Of a stretch of DNA of 64,000 bases, positions 47,715 to 56,451 are shown one piece after another. This DNA is from Microbacterium foliorum (lineage in GTDB: Bacteria > Actinomycetota > Actinomycetes > Actinomycetales > Microbacteriaceae): NCBI RefSeq assembly GCF_003367705.1, contig NZ_CP031425.1, positions 2,914,001 through 2,978,000 of the forward strand, read 5' to 3'. The notes beneath the pieces were generated by a model. It ran no database searches. It was not told where the DNA came from and worked only from the letters and a program-made list of their open reading frames with translations. The position numbers and the translations under genes are program-made. The number at the start of each line of letters is the position of its first letter. Positions within the stretch are counted from its first letter, which is position 1.

Positions 47715-50700
47715 TCAGACCTGCGTGGCAGACCCGATCCGCTCGGCACGACGCCTGGAGACGAGCCACAGCCCGAGAATCAGGAGCGCAGCACCAGCGA
47801 CACCGCCACCGATCCAGATCACCCCACCCGTGGTCGCCAGGCCCGGCGGAACGACCGTCGTCGTCGTCCGGCAATCCGGATCGTCCGAGTCGTTCGAGCA
47901 GTTTGCTCCCGACCCGTCGGGGGTGACCACGACATTGCGGAGCTGCCCTGTGGAGGTCACCGTGACGGAGTAGGTGACATCGACGCTCTCGCCCACGCCG
48001 ACAGCTCCAGACCAGGACAGAACAGGCTTGTCGTAGGTCGCACCCTCGGTGGCGTCTCCGTTGTAAGAGCCCACGGCCAGCGCCGACGTCAGATCATCGG
48101 TGAACGTCGCAGGACGTTCGTCGGTGTACGCGACCTTTCCGGTGTTGGTCACGGTGATCGTGAACGTCACTCTGTCTCCCACCGATGCCGTCGCTGTCGA
48201 GACGGTCTTCGTCACGTGGTAGCTGGACACCGGAGTGTTCGTGATGCAGTCCGAATCACCCACACATCCGCCACCCGGGCCGTCGCTCGTCACGCTGTTC
48301 CGGAGATTTCCGTCGCCGGTCGCCGGCTGGTTCACCGTGACCGAGTAGGTGATCGCCACGGTTTCACCGATTGCGAGCTCGCCTGCCCAGCTGAGGGTGT
48401 TCCCCGTGACCTGCGCACCAGCGGTGGCGTCGTCGTTGTAGGACGCGTCGTCGAACACGTCGGACAGGTCATCGACGATGGACGCCGGAGCGTCCTGCGT
48501 GTACGGCACCTGTCCGGTGTTCGTGACGGTGACCGTGTAGGTGACGACACCTCCGAGGGTGACGTCCTCGACATCTGCAGACTTCTCGACCGCGTAGGAG
48601 GCGACCGGCGTGTCAGTGATGCACGAGCCCTCGACGCACGAGCCTCCCGGTGAAGACGGTGCGACCACGTTGCGAAGCGTGAAGTCCCCCGTGACGGGGT
48701 CGTTCACGGTCACGGTGTAGGTCACCTGAATCGTCTCGCCGACTTGCAGCGGTCCGTTCCACGTGAGCGTGTCACCTGACACCTCGCCGCCGACCGAGAC
48801 GTCGTCGTTGTAGTCGGCGTCGTCGAGCACGCGGGAGAGGTCATCGGTGAACGACGCCGGGTTCTCGTCGGTGTAGGCGACCGCGCCCGTGTTGGTCACG
48901 GTGACCGTGTAGGTCACGACATCGCCGGGAAGAGCCGTGCCGGGAGACGCCGACTTCGCAACCGTGTACGAGGCGGCGGGAACGTTCGCCACGCATGCAG
49001 GATCTGTCGATCCCTCCACGCAGTTGCCGCCCGTCCCCGGGGGTGTCACCACCGTGTTGGCGAGCTGCCGATCACCTGTGGCCGGATCGTTCACAGTCAC
49101 CGAGTAGGTGATGGTGACGGTCTCGCCGACATCCAGCGCGTCGGACCATGCCAGCTGCGGGTCGGTGTAGCTGACGCCTGCGCCGCTCGAGCTCGTCGCA
49201 TCGCCGTTGTAGACCGCGTCATCGAGCACCGCCGACAGGTCGTCGGTGAACGACGCGGGAGCGTCATCCGTATAGGCGACCTTGCCGATGTTCGTCACGG
49301 TGATCGAGTACTCGACGACGTCGCCGGGCAGCACCTCCGTGGCGACGGTGGACTTGACCACGCGGTACGAGCCCGCGGGGGTGTCGGTCGTGCAGGCGCC
49401 GTCGCAACCGCCTCCCGGTGCGGTCGGAGTGACCGCGTTGAGAAGCTCGAAGTCACCCGTGATGGGATCGTCCACGGTCACCGAGTACGTCACCTCGATC
49501 GACTCACCGACGCCGAGGGCTCCGGACCAGGAGAGGGTGTTTCCCGAGACCTCCGCACCGTTCGATGCGTCGTCGTTGTACACCGCATCGTCCAGCACAC
49601 CCGAGAGGTCGTCCTCGAAGGTCGCAGGCATGTCATCCGTGTACGGGACCTCACCGGTGTTGGTCACCGTGACCGTATAGGTCACGACGCCCCCGGGGAG
49701 CACCGTCGCCGAGTCCGATGCCTTGGACACCGTGTAGGACGCGACCGGAGTCTCGGTCACACAGTTCTCATCCGGATCGCAGCTGCTTCCCGGTCCGGTC
49801 GGAACCACCGCGTTGCGCAGGGTGCGGTCACCGGTGAGCGGGTCGTTCACCGTCACCGAGTAGGTGACGGTCGTGGTCTCGCCCACAGCGAGCGGGCCGG
49901 ACCAGGTGAGCGTGTTCTCGGTCACGGTGCCGCCTGCAGAGACGTCGCCGTTGTACGTCGCGTCGTCGAGAACGCCAGACAGATCGTCATCGAACGACGC
50001 CGGGGCGGCATCCGTGTAGGCGACCTGACCGGTGTTGGTGACGGTCACCGAGTACGTGACGGTGTCCCCAGCCATGGCCGTGGTGGCATCAGATTCCTTC
50101 GACACCGTGTACGACGACACGGGGGTCGTGACGATGCATCCGTCGGTCACGCACTCACCCGTGGGGCCGTCCGGCACGACGGCGTTCTCGAGGATCGAGT
50201 CGCCGGCCGTAGGACTGTTCACCGTCACGGAGTACGTCACCGTCGCAGTGGCCCCGACAGCGAGCGGGCCGGACCAGGTGAGCGTTGTGTCGGTCACCGT
50301 GCCGCCTGCAGAGACATCACCGTTGTACGTCGCGTCGTCGAGCACACCCGACAGATCGTCCTCGAATGCAGCGGGGTCGGCGTCCGTGTAGTCGACGGCC
50401 CCCACGTTGGTGACGGTCACCGTGTAGGTGACCACGCCTCCCGGAGTCGTCGTCTGCGCATCGCTGGACTTCGAGACAGTGAACCCCTGGATCGGGGTCA
50501 CCGTGCATTCTTCCGTCGCGGGGTCGCAAGGACCCGCCGGCGGGGTTCCCGGCGGCACGAGGAAGTTCGCTGCGGTGTTGTTCCCACGGTCGCCGAGCGC
50601 ATTGACCGTCACCGTGTAGGTGACCTCGGCCGTCGCACCGGCGGCCAGGGTGCCGCGAATCTGCAGGATGTCGTCAGTCGGGCCGTCGACGGTCACCGAG

Positions 50701-53375
50701 CCGGTGTCGGACTCGGGAGCGCCGGTGAGCGTCGCGTCGTCGAGGACGTCGCTGAGGTCGTCATCGCGCAGCACATCGACGGTGGTGGCGCCCGTGTTGG
50801 TCACGACGACCGTATACGTGAGCTCGGTGCCGGTGCGCACGGGCGTCTCGGACGCCTCCACAGACTTCGTGTAGCTGACACCGGTGATCGGAGTCGTCGT
50901 GCAGTTGGGCTGTTCGGTGTCGGTCGGCACACACTCGCCACCAGGCGGCGGGGTCTCTCCCGGCGCGAGCAGGAAGTTCGAGGCGAGGCTGTCACCGCGC
51001 TCGTCGTCCGGCAGCACGGTGACCGTGTACGTGACCGTCGACGTCTGCCCCACCGGCACCGATCCCGTGACGGAGATCTCCGCACCGTCGCGGACGACCG
51101 TCAGTCCGTCAGAGCCTGTCGGCTCCGTGGTGACCGCTGCGTCGTCGAGGACGTAGGTGAGGTCGTCGACCGCATCGACGGTCGCGGGCGCCTGCCCGTC
51201 GTTGTCGAAGTACAGCGTGTACGTGATGGTCGATCCGGCCACCACCGGGTCGGACGATGCCTGAGCCGACTTCCACTGCGTCAACAGTGCCCCGGGAACC
51301 TGCACGCGGTCGCAGCTCTGCGCGCCGGGCAGGGTCTCGTCCTCAGGAATACAGGCGAGGTTGCGGAGGATCTGGTCGCCCTCACCCGTGTACGTCACGG
51401 AGTACGTGATGGTCGCCTGCTCGCCGGCAGCGAGCACACCGCTCCATCCGAGCGTGTTCCCGGTGCGAGTGGCTGTGCCGACGCTGGCTGTCAGCGACGC
51501 GTCGTCGAACGTCGCGTCGTCGAGCACCGCGCTCAGGTCGTCGGTCGCCGTCGCGGGGTTGCCGACGGTGTATGCGCCGGGTCCGGCGTTGCGCACGACG
51601 ATCGTGAAGGTGGCCTGTTCGCCGATCGCGGGAAGCTCCGTCGTGTTGACGGACTTGTCGATCGTGAGGCGCGGCAGGTCGACCTCGGACACGGCGCAGG
51701 GCTGACCGGTGGCGTTGTCGATGCCCCCCGTTGCCGGATCGCAGGTGGGAGGTGTGGTGACCCCGGGGTCGTCCGGCACCCAGGCGACGTTGCGCACCTC
51801 ACCGTTACCGCCGGTCTTGAGGGTCACGCTGTAGGTGATCTGGACGGACGCCCCGACGGCGAGCGGGCCCGACCAGGAGATCCGTGGGGACTGATAGCCG
51901 AGGTTTCCGGGAGCTGACGCCGCCACGTCCGCGTTGTAGTCGGCATCGTCGAGCACGCCCGACAGGTCGTCGAACACCACTGCGGGGTTGTTCGTGGTGT
52001 AAGCGCCGGCGCCGGTGTTGGTGGCGGTGACGGTGTAGTTCACGACATCACCCGGCCGCGAGTCGGCGGTGGCGTCGGAGGTCTTCTGGACCGAGAGCGC
52101 AAGTGCGCAGGACTGAGCGCTGCTCTGGTTGTTGTTCGCGTTCGGGTCAGCCTCGTTGCCAAGCACGGAGGCGGTGTTGGTGACACAGGCGGGCGGCGAG
52201 ACGTTCGTATCGGCAGCGATCGTGAACGTCGTCGACTGGCCGACCGCAAGGCGTGAGCCGCTCACGGTGACGGTATTGCCCGCGATGGTCTCGCTGACGT
52301 TGCCCGTGACTGTCGGATTGCTGAGACCGGCGGGCAGGACGTCTGTGACGGTCCAGCCGCTCGAGACACCCGCACCGTTGTTCGTGACCGTGACGTTGTA
52401 GCTGATGCGGTCTCCGGACACGAAGGTCGCAGGACCGGTCTTGGTGATCGAGAGATCTGCCGGCAGGCCAGGGATCGCAGTTCCGTCGTTGCCGCTGGAG
52501 CCAGGGCCGGGCGTTGTCGAGACCGTTGTGAAGGTGGGGTTCGCGGACCCCGGGTTGGTGATGCGCAACTGCACGATGGTCCCCGTGCCGTTGTGCGAGA
52601 AGCCCAGGTTGCCGTTTCCGAAGCGCCAGGCGGCGCCCCAGGCGCCCGTCAGCGTGGTGGTGACGGCGCCGGGGAAGCGGGTGGTCTCCCCGGTGGTCGG
52701 GTTGATGCGGATGAGAGAGCCGGTCGGCTGGTCGGCGTTGTAGTCGTACGCCCAGAAGAACCCGTCGAGATACTCCATGTCAGCGATCGAGTACCCGCCG
52801 ATCGACGGAGTTATCGACGCCACCTCCGCACCGGTCGAGACGTTGATCTGACGGATGATGGGATTCGTGTTCGAGCCGTTGGCGATGTACAGCCGCCCGT
52901 TGTCCGAGTTGAACGCGCCGACGAACTGTGTCGGTGGGGTGAAGGTCGAGGTACCCACTCGTGTGACCACGTTGCCTTGGCCGATCCGGATGATCGATCC
53001 GTTCGGAATGGACCCGATCGCAGTGGTGACGACACCGTAGATGTAGTTGTCAGAGGTATTGAAGCTGATGGCGTTGTAGTTGCCCGAGGCGAGACGGCCG
53101 CCCTCCGGGGTGAACGCGAACGTTCCATCGCCTGTCGTCTCGGCGCGGGAAAGTTGAGTGGTTTGACCAGCGTTGGACTGGGCGACGAAGACCGTGGGCG
53201 TACTCGGGTCGAAGGCGTCTCCCGGAGCAGCCATAGCCGGCGACGCGCCCACCAGGTTCATGCTCACCAGGGTGGCTGTCGCCAACGCCCCGGCGGAGAC
53301 GAGGGCGAGAATCTTTCTCAGCCTCTCCCCCGCTCCCGATGTGAAGCGCTTCCTTCGCGCCGGCTTGCCGGTCAT
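47715..53375 (-). CDS. Giant LAXTG-anchored DUF11-repeat surface protein, copy B
   Basis: An 1886-residue exported protein. A long signal peptide (basic KPARRKRFTSGAGERLRK, then a hydrophobic core ending SPAMA-A near residue 50) is followed by a DUF6923-like beta-propeller head (about 50-300; STPTVFVAQSNAGQTTQLSRAE, YIYGVVTTAIGSIPNGSIIRI, LDGFFWAYDYNADQPTGSLIRI). A diverged DUF11 set covers about 305-960, beginning LSITKTGPATFVSGDRISYN. Seven repeats from residue 965 to about 1830 are colinear with copy A. The class-E sorting signal LATTG (1846-1850), a membrane helix and SRRRAER end the protein. GAGGGGGA lies directly upstream of ATG 53375. The head differs wholly from copy A. Two AraC-type genes lie upstream on the same strand. 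Confidence 0.9.
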   Translation of the reverse strand: MTGKPARRKRFTSGAGERLRKILALVSAGALATATLVSMNLVGASPAMAAPGDAFDPSTPTVFVAQSNAGQTTQLSRAETTGDGTFAFTPEGGRLASGNYNAISFNTSDNYIYGVVTTAIGSIPNGSIIRIGQGNVVTRVGTSTFTPPTQFVGAFNSDNGRLYIANGSNTNPIIRQINVSTGAEVASITPSIGGYSIADMEYLDGFFWAYDYNADQPTGSLIRINPTTGETTRFPGAVTTTLTGAWGAAWRFGNGNLGFSHNGTGTIVQLRITNPGSANPTFTTVSTTPGPGSSGNDGTAIPGLPADLSITKTGPATFVSGDRISYNVTVTNNGAGVSSGWTVTDVLPAGLSNPTVTGNVSETIAGNTVTVSGSRLAVGQSTTFTIAADTNVSPPACVTNTASVLGNEADPNANNNQSSAQSCALALSVQKTSDATADSRPGDVVNYTVTATNTGAGAYTTNNPAVVFDDLSGVLDDADYNADVAASAPGNLGYQSPRISWSGPLAVGASVQITYSVTLKTGGNGEVRNVAWVPDDPGVTTPPTCDPATGGIDNATGQPCAVSEVDLPRLTIDKSVNTTELPAIGEQATFTIVVRNAGPGAYTVGNPATATDDLSAVLDDATFDDASLTASVGTATRTGNTLGWSGVLAAGEQATITYSVTYTGEGDQILRNLACIPEDETLPGAQSCDRVQVPGALLTQWKSAQASSDPVVAGSTITYTLYFDNDGQAPATVDAVDDLTYVLDDAAVTTEPTGSDGLTVVRDGAEISVTGSVPVGQTSTVTYTVTVLPDDERGDSLASNFLLAPGETPPPGGECVPTDTEQPNCTTTPITGVSYTKSVEASETPVRTGTELTYTVVVTNTGATTVDVLRDDDLSDVLDDATLTGAPESDTGSVTVDGPTDDILQIRGTLAAGATAEVTYTVTVNALGDRGNNTAANFLVPPGTPPAGPCDPATEECTVTPIQGFTVSKSSDAQTTTPGGVVTYTVTVTNVGAVDYTDADPAAFEDDLSGVLDDATYNGDVSAGGTVTDTTLTWSGPLAVGATATVTYSVTVNSPTAGDSILENAVVPDGPTGECVTDGCIVTTPVSSYTVSKESDATTAMAGDTVTYSVTVTNTGQVAYTDAAPASFDDDLSGVLDDATYNGDVSAGGTVTENTLTWSGPLAVGETTTVTYSVTVNDPLTGDRTLRNAVVPTGPGSSCDPDENCVTETPVASYTVSKASDSATVLPGGVVTYTVTVTNTGEVPYTDDMPATFEDDLSGVLDDAVYNDDASNGAEVSGNTLSWSGALGVGESIEVTYSVTVDDPITGDFELLNAVTPTAPGGGCDGACTTDTPAGSYRVVKSTVATEVLPGDVVEYSITVTNIGKVAYTDDAPASFTDDLSAVLDDAVYNGDATSSSGAGVSYTDPQLAWSDALDVGETVTITYSVTVNDPATGDRQLANTVVTPPGTGGNCVEGSTDPACVANVPAASYTVAKSASPGTALPGDVVTYTVTVTNTGAVAYTDENPASFTDDLSRVLDDADYNDDVSVGGEVSGDTLTWNGPLQVGETIQVTYTVTVNDPVTGDFTLRNVVAPSSPGGSCVEGSCITDTPVASYAVEKSADVEDVTLGGVVTYTVTVTNTGQVPYTQDAPASIVDDLSDVFDDASYNDDATAGAQVTGNTLSWAGELAIGETVAITYSVTVNQPATGDGNLRNSVTSDGPGGGCVGDSDCITNTPVSSYHVTKTVSTATASVGDRVTFTITVTNTGKVAYTDERPATFTDDLTSALAVGSYNGDATEGATYDKPVLSWSGAVGVGESVDVTYSVTVTSTGQLRNVVVTPDGSGANCSNDSDDPDCRTTTTVVPPGLATTGGVIWIGGGVAGAALLILGLWLVSRRRAERIGSATQV

Positions 53376-53715
53376 TGTTCCCCCTCGTTTATGTGTAGAA
53401 AAGATTCGGCACCGCCCCCACGCGGGGAACCTTAGCTCGCCGTTCGCTACCTACATCGCAGCTAGCCGGAATCGTGACGCGGCTCTGCAGGTTTTTTGAC
53501 GCCGGAGCTCATCGCGCCCGATATACCGCTACGCCGGAGCGTAGAGCCGGCCCGAACCTCGGGAACGAGACTTTGCACGAAACGTGTCACGACGTGCCGA
53601 AAAGTTGCGTGAAATGACTTCTTGGGCTGGATCGAAAAGCAATTCGTCTGCCGTGGGGTGGGGGCGTCCGACAGGTGCGATACGTCGATCGCACACGAGC
53701 GGGAACCGTCGACCC
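53376..53715. other. Leader/promoter gap of adhesin B
   Basis: These 340 bp lie between adhesin B and the AraC gene, both leftward. No gene is supported. The 5' leader next to adhesin B is purine-rich (GAGGGGGA). I see no resemblance to the adhesin A leader, and I cannot assign -35/-10 boxes with confidence. Confidence 0.45.
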
Positions 53716-54639
53716 TTAGCTGTGAGACTTCTTACGCATGGCACGGTAGAGCGACTGACGCGTGCCGAACCCCGCCAGCTTCGCGACGTCGGCCAACAGC
53801 AGATGGGGATTCTGTGCCCTGAGTTCCGACGCCGCTTTGAGACGCACCGTGCGGAGCTCGTCAGAGAAGGTCGTGCCGTGCGCGCTCAGCGATGATTGCA
53901 CCGTGCGCACCGATATCCCGAGCGCGCGCGCGACGGCCGGCAGGGAGAGGTGCGGCGAGGAATAGTCCTGGAGCACGATCCGCATCACCTCGTCGAACAC
54001 CTCCGCACGCCGCGGCGGCTCCCCGACCACTGCCGCAACGAGCGCGCGGCCGACCTCGCACGCCGCGTCACCCAGGGGTGACACGCCTGTCTCGATGCTC
54101 CTCGGCTCGATCGCGCAGAGGGACTTCACGAAGCTGATCAACGGTCTCAGAACGGAATCTGCGGGATCTTCGTCGCCGATCCGCTCGAACTCGACCTGGC
54201 GTTCGCCGACGAGTTCCGTCTCATCGAGGCTGACGAAGACGAGCTCGGTCGCCTCCGAAGCCCGGAAGGTCACGGGGTCTGTGCCGGGCGGTACGACGAA
54301 CCAGGAGGACCGCCGATCGACTATCGGCGAGTCCGAGTGGATCTCCAGCCCGGTTCCCTCGGCCGCGATCACGACGACGCGCTTGTGCGACGCCTCGTCT
54401 CGCGGCCAGACGACAGTCGAGGCCGGCAACCTGACATGGGCGAACAGGAACTGCCCGATGCGCACGAGGTTCGCCCGGAGCTCAGTGCTCTCTTCGGGCA
54501 CTTCAGAGAACTGGATGTTCGCCGACGCCATGTACGAAGTGAGCGGGCGAAGGGCGAGCAGATCAGCCTTTCCTGCAGCTCGGAACTTCGCGAGTTCCAA
54601 GCCGGTACGGCCGATGGCCTCGGAACGTCGTCGTAGCAC
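53716..54639 (-). CDS. AraC-type regulator 1 (proximal to adhesin B)
   Basis: A 307-residue regulator with an N-terminal AraC-binding-like cupin (VRIGQFLFAHVRLPASTVVW, SWFVVPPGTDPVTFRASEATELVFVSLD). The C-terminal AraC double HTH has HLSLPAVARALGISVRTVQSSLSAHGTTFSDELRTVRLKAASELR, then LLADVAKLAGFGTRQSLYRAMRKK. GTG 54639 is chosen because GAGGGGG lies 5 nt upstream; ATG 54672 has no ribosome site. It is a clear paralogue of the next gene. Its position directly upstream of the adhesin B/sigma B module suggests control of that module, which is inference. Confidence 0.85.
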   Translation of the reverse strand: MLRRRSEAIGRTGLELAKFRAAGKADLLALRPLTSYMASANIQFSEVPEESTELRANLVRIGQFLFAHVRLPASTVVWPRDEASHKRVVVIAAEGTGLEIHSDSPIVDRRSSWFVVPPGTDPVTFRASEATELVFVSLDETELVGERQVEFERIGDEDPADSVLRPLISFVKSLCAIEPRSIETGVSPLGDAACEVGRALVAAVVGEPPRRAEVFDEVMRIVLQDYSSPHLSLPAVARALGISVRTVQSSLSAHGTTFSDELRTVRLKAASELRAQNPHLLLADVAKLAGFGTRQSLYRAMRKKSHS

Positions 54640-54946
54640 TCTGTCCCCCTCGTTGCGCGGAATCGCTACCATTTTCACGATACCCGGGGGAAACGAGACG
54701 GCTCGAAGAGCCGGGGACGAGGGAGGGGCAGTGTCGACACGGATGGGGTCTTTCGCTTGCGTTGGGAAGCGAGGGCACAGTCGGACCGTTCCCTCACCTG
54801 TCCCTGGGGAGGACAGCATCTAGGGGGAGATAGGCGGGAGCCGAAAGGTCGAGTCCCACCGCTTACATTCGCGGAGCTCCGGATCGTGACGCGTCTTCGA
54901 GGGAATCGAGCGGAACACGCAGCGCATGCTCCCCACCGAAGGCTCA
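54640..54946. other. Gap between the two AraC-type genes
   Basis: These 307 bp contain no supported gene. A short perfect hairpin, CGGCTC-GAA-GAGCCG (54699-54713), lies 60 bp upstream of the proximal gene's start. The gap is long enough to hold a separate promoter for the proximal gene. Confidence 0.45.
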
Positions 54947-55942
54947 CTACTCTCTCGCCGAGCTCTTCTCGGCATTGCTCTTCTCGGCATTGCTCTTCTC
55001 GGCATTGCGCACCGACCGGTACAACGCCTGTCGGGAACCGAACCCGGCTGCCCTCGCGACTGCAGCCGCACCCAGACCGGGATCCGCTCGTTGCAGATCC
55101 TTCGCCATATCGATGCGGATGGAGCGGAGAGCCGCGGAGAAGGTGGTGCGCTCGCGTCGAAGTGCCGATTGGATCGTCCGCACAGAGACTCCCAGTTCTC
55201 GCGCCACCATCGACACCGACAGGTGCGGTGACGCGTGTCGCCGACGGAGGATGCCGATCACCGCATCCGTCAGAGAGGTCTCGGGGACCGGATCCCCGAC
55301 GACGGTCTTGACGAGCGAGCGCGCCACTTCGCACGCGGCGCCCCCCAACGGAGTCGCCCCTGTCTCGACCTTCTCCCCTTGGATCGCGCAGAGCGACTTC
55401 ACGAAGTTCACCATCGGCCTGACGACTCCATCGTCGACAGTGTCTCGACCAGCATGAGCAAGGTCGACATCCATCTCCTCTGCGATCCTGGACCGGTCGA
55501 GGTTCACGAACACGAGCTCGAGCGGTCTGGCCGCTGTGAACTGCACCGGAGTCCGTCCAGGTGCGACCACGAACCAGGTCGCACGTCGCGCGACCACCGG
55601 GCCCTCCGACACCACCTCGAGTCCGGGGCTCTCCGTCGCGACCACGACCACCTGGTGTTGTGACAGTCCGTCTCGCGTCCAGACAAGTCTCCCCGCGGGC
55701 AGCTGCACATGGGCGAACATGTACGCCCCGATCCGCACGAGATCGGCCCGCACAGCGGCGTTCTCGTCGGCTACCTCCGTGAATCTGACGTTGGTCGGCG
55801 AACCGTACGATCTCGCAGGCTTCGCGTTAAGGATCGCTTGCCGCCCGACGGCCCGGAACTTCGCCAGCTTCACAGAGCGTTCGTCAGGCCGTTCGTGGCT
55901 CCGCGTACCGACCTGACTATCGTCGAGCAGAGGGTCCGACAT
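54947..55942 (-). CDS. AraC-type regulator 2 (distal)
   Basis: A 331-residue paralogue of the adjacent AraC-type protein. The sensor half has VRIGAYMFAHVQLPAGRLVWTRD and ATWFVVAPGRTPVQFTAARPLELVFVNLD; the DNA-binding half has HLSVSMVARELGVSVRTIQSALRRERTTFSAALRSIRIDMAKDLQ, then AAAVARAAGFGSRQALYRSVRN. ATG 55942 has GGGAGG 5 nt upstream. The C-terminus ends in a three-fold repeat of N-A-E-K-S encoded by a 15-bp tandem array, absent from the paralogue. The sensed ligand is unknown. Confidence 0.85.
   Translation of the reverse strand: MSDPLLDDSQVGTRSHERPDERSVKLAKFRAVGRQAILNAKPARSYGSPTNVRFTEVADENAAVRADLVRIGAYMFAHVQLPAGRLVWTRDGLSQHQVVVVATESPGLEVVSEGPVVARRATWFVVAPGRTPVQFTAARPLELVFVNLDRSRIAEEMDVDLAHAGRDTVDDGVVRPMVNFVKSLCAIQGEKVETGATPLGGAACEVARSLVKTVVGDPVPETSLTDAVIGILRRRHASPHLSVSMVARELGVSVRTIQSALRRERTTFSAALRSIRIDMAKDLQRADPGLGAAAVARAAGFGSRQALYRSVRNAEKSNAEKSNAEKSSARE
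54963..55007. repeat. 15-bp tandem repeat (three copies) in the AraC 2 C-terminus
   Basis: The unit CTCTTCTCGGCATTG occurs three times without change at 54963-54977, 54978-54992 and 54993-55007. It adds five residues per unit, so copy-number change keeps the frame. Confidence 0.9.
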
Positions 55943-55999
55943 CGCAACCTCCCAGAATTTTGACTCCTCGGGCAGGACCACTACTCACAAATCGGCAGC

Positions 56000-56020
56000 C
56001 ACTCGCTGTCTCTGCGAGTG
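56000..56020. other. Hairpin upstream of the AraC pair
   Basis: CACTCGC (56000-56006) and GCGAGTG (56014-56020) are perfect 7-bp arms around TGTCTCT, 58 bp upstream of the distal AraC gene. It could be an operator or a leader structure. Confidence 0.35.
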
Positions 56021-56224
56021 AAGCGCCGTGAAGCCCCGCGTCGATGTACCCGTTGTTCGGAGCATCGGGAGGACCGGATTGCACGTGACACGAGCGAGGT
56101 GCCGGTCGAGCCCATGCAGGGCGAGCCGACGGTTCGTCGGGCCGGTCGAGGCGGAATGGAAACACACCGGCGCGGTGTTCTCAACCCCCTGGCCCGCACC
56201 TGCGAGTCGCGAGAACCTGCCGTC

Positions 56225-56428
56225 ATGAGCCATCCCGACGACATCAGACAGCCCCTCGACCACCTGCCCCCTCTCGACGAACGCGACAAGGCCGTCGAGA
56301 TCGAGGAGCCGAGCTACCCGACCGACTCGACCCCGACGGGCACCACGCATGCGTCACCCGAGACGGCGGCCGAGCCCGACAAGCCCCATCGGCACGGCGT
56401 CGACAAGCTGCCGCCCTCCTCGCGCTGA
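56225..56428 (+). CDS. Small hypothetical hydrophilic protein
   Basis: A 67-residue protein rich in Pro, Asp, Glu and His (MSHPDDIRQPLDHLPPLDERD at the start, DKPHRHGVDKLPPSSR at the end), probably disordered. Codons end mostly in G or C. ATG 56225 has no strong ribosome site, and the frame extends left. No family recognised. It is convergent with the secreted GH32 gene, 23 bp away. Confidence 0.5.
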   Translation: MSHPDDIRQPLDHLPPLDERDKAVEIEEPSYPTDSTPTGTTHASPETAAEPDKPHRHGVDKLPPSSR

Positions 56429-56451
56429 ACCCACGAGGAGGACGACCGGGC

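Larger units (their letters stand above)
45488..50483 (-). repeat. Inverted-repeat arm B (partner 15847-20802)
   Basis: Contains, on the minus strand, the last 923 codons of adhesin B (50483 to 47715), the hairpin, sigma fusion gene B, its terminator and about 300 bp of downstream DNA. Each element is in the same order as arm A. Within the sigma genes, 46361-46500 matches 19831-19970 at 138 of 140 positions, while the flanking linker codons differ strongly. Confidence 0.88.
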
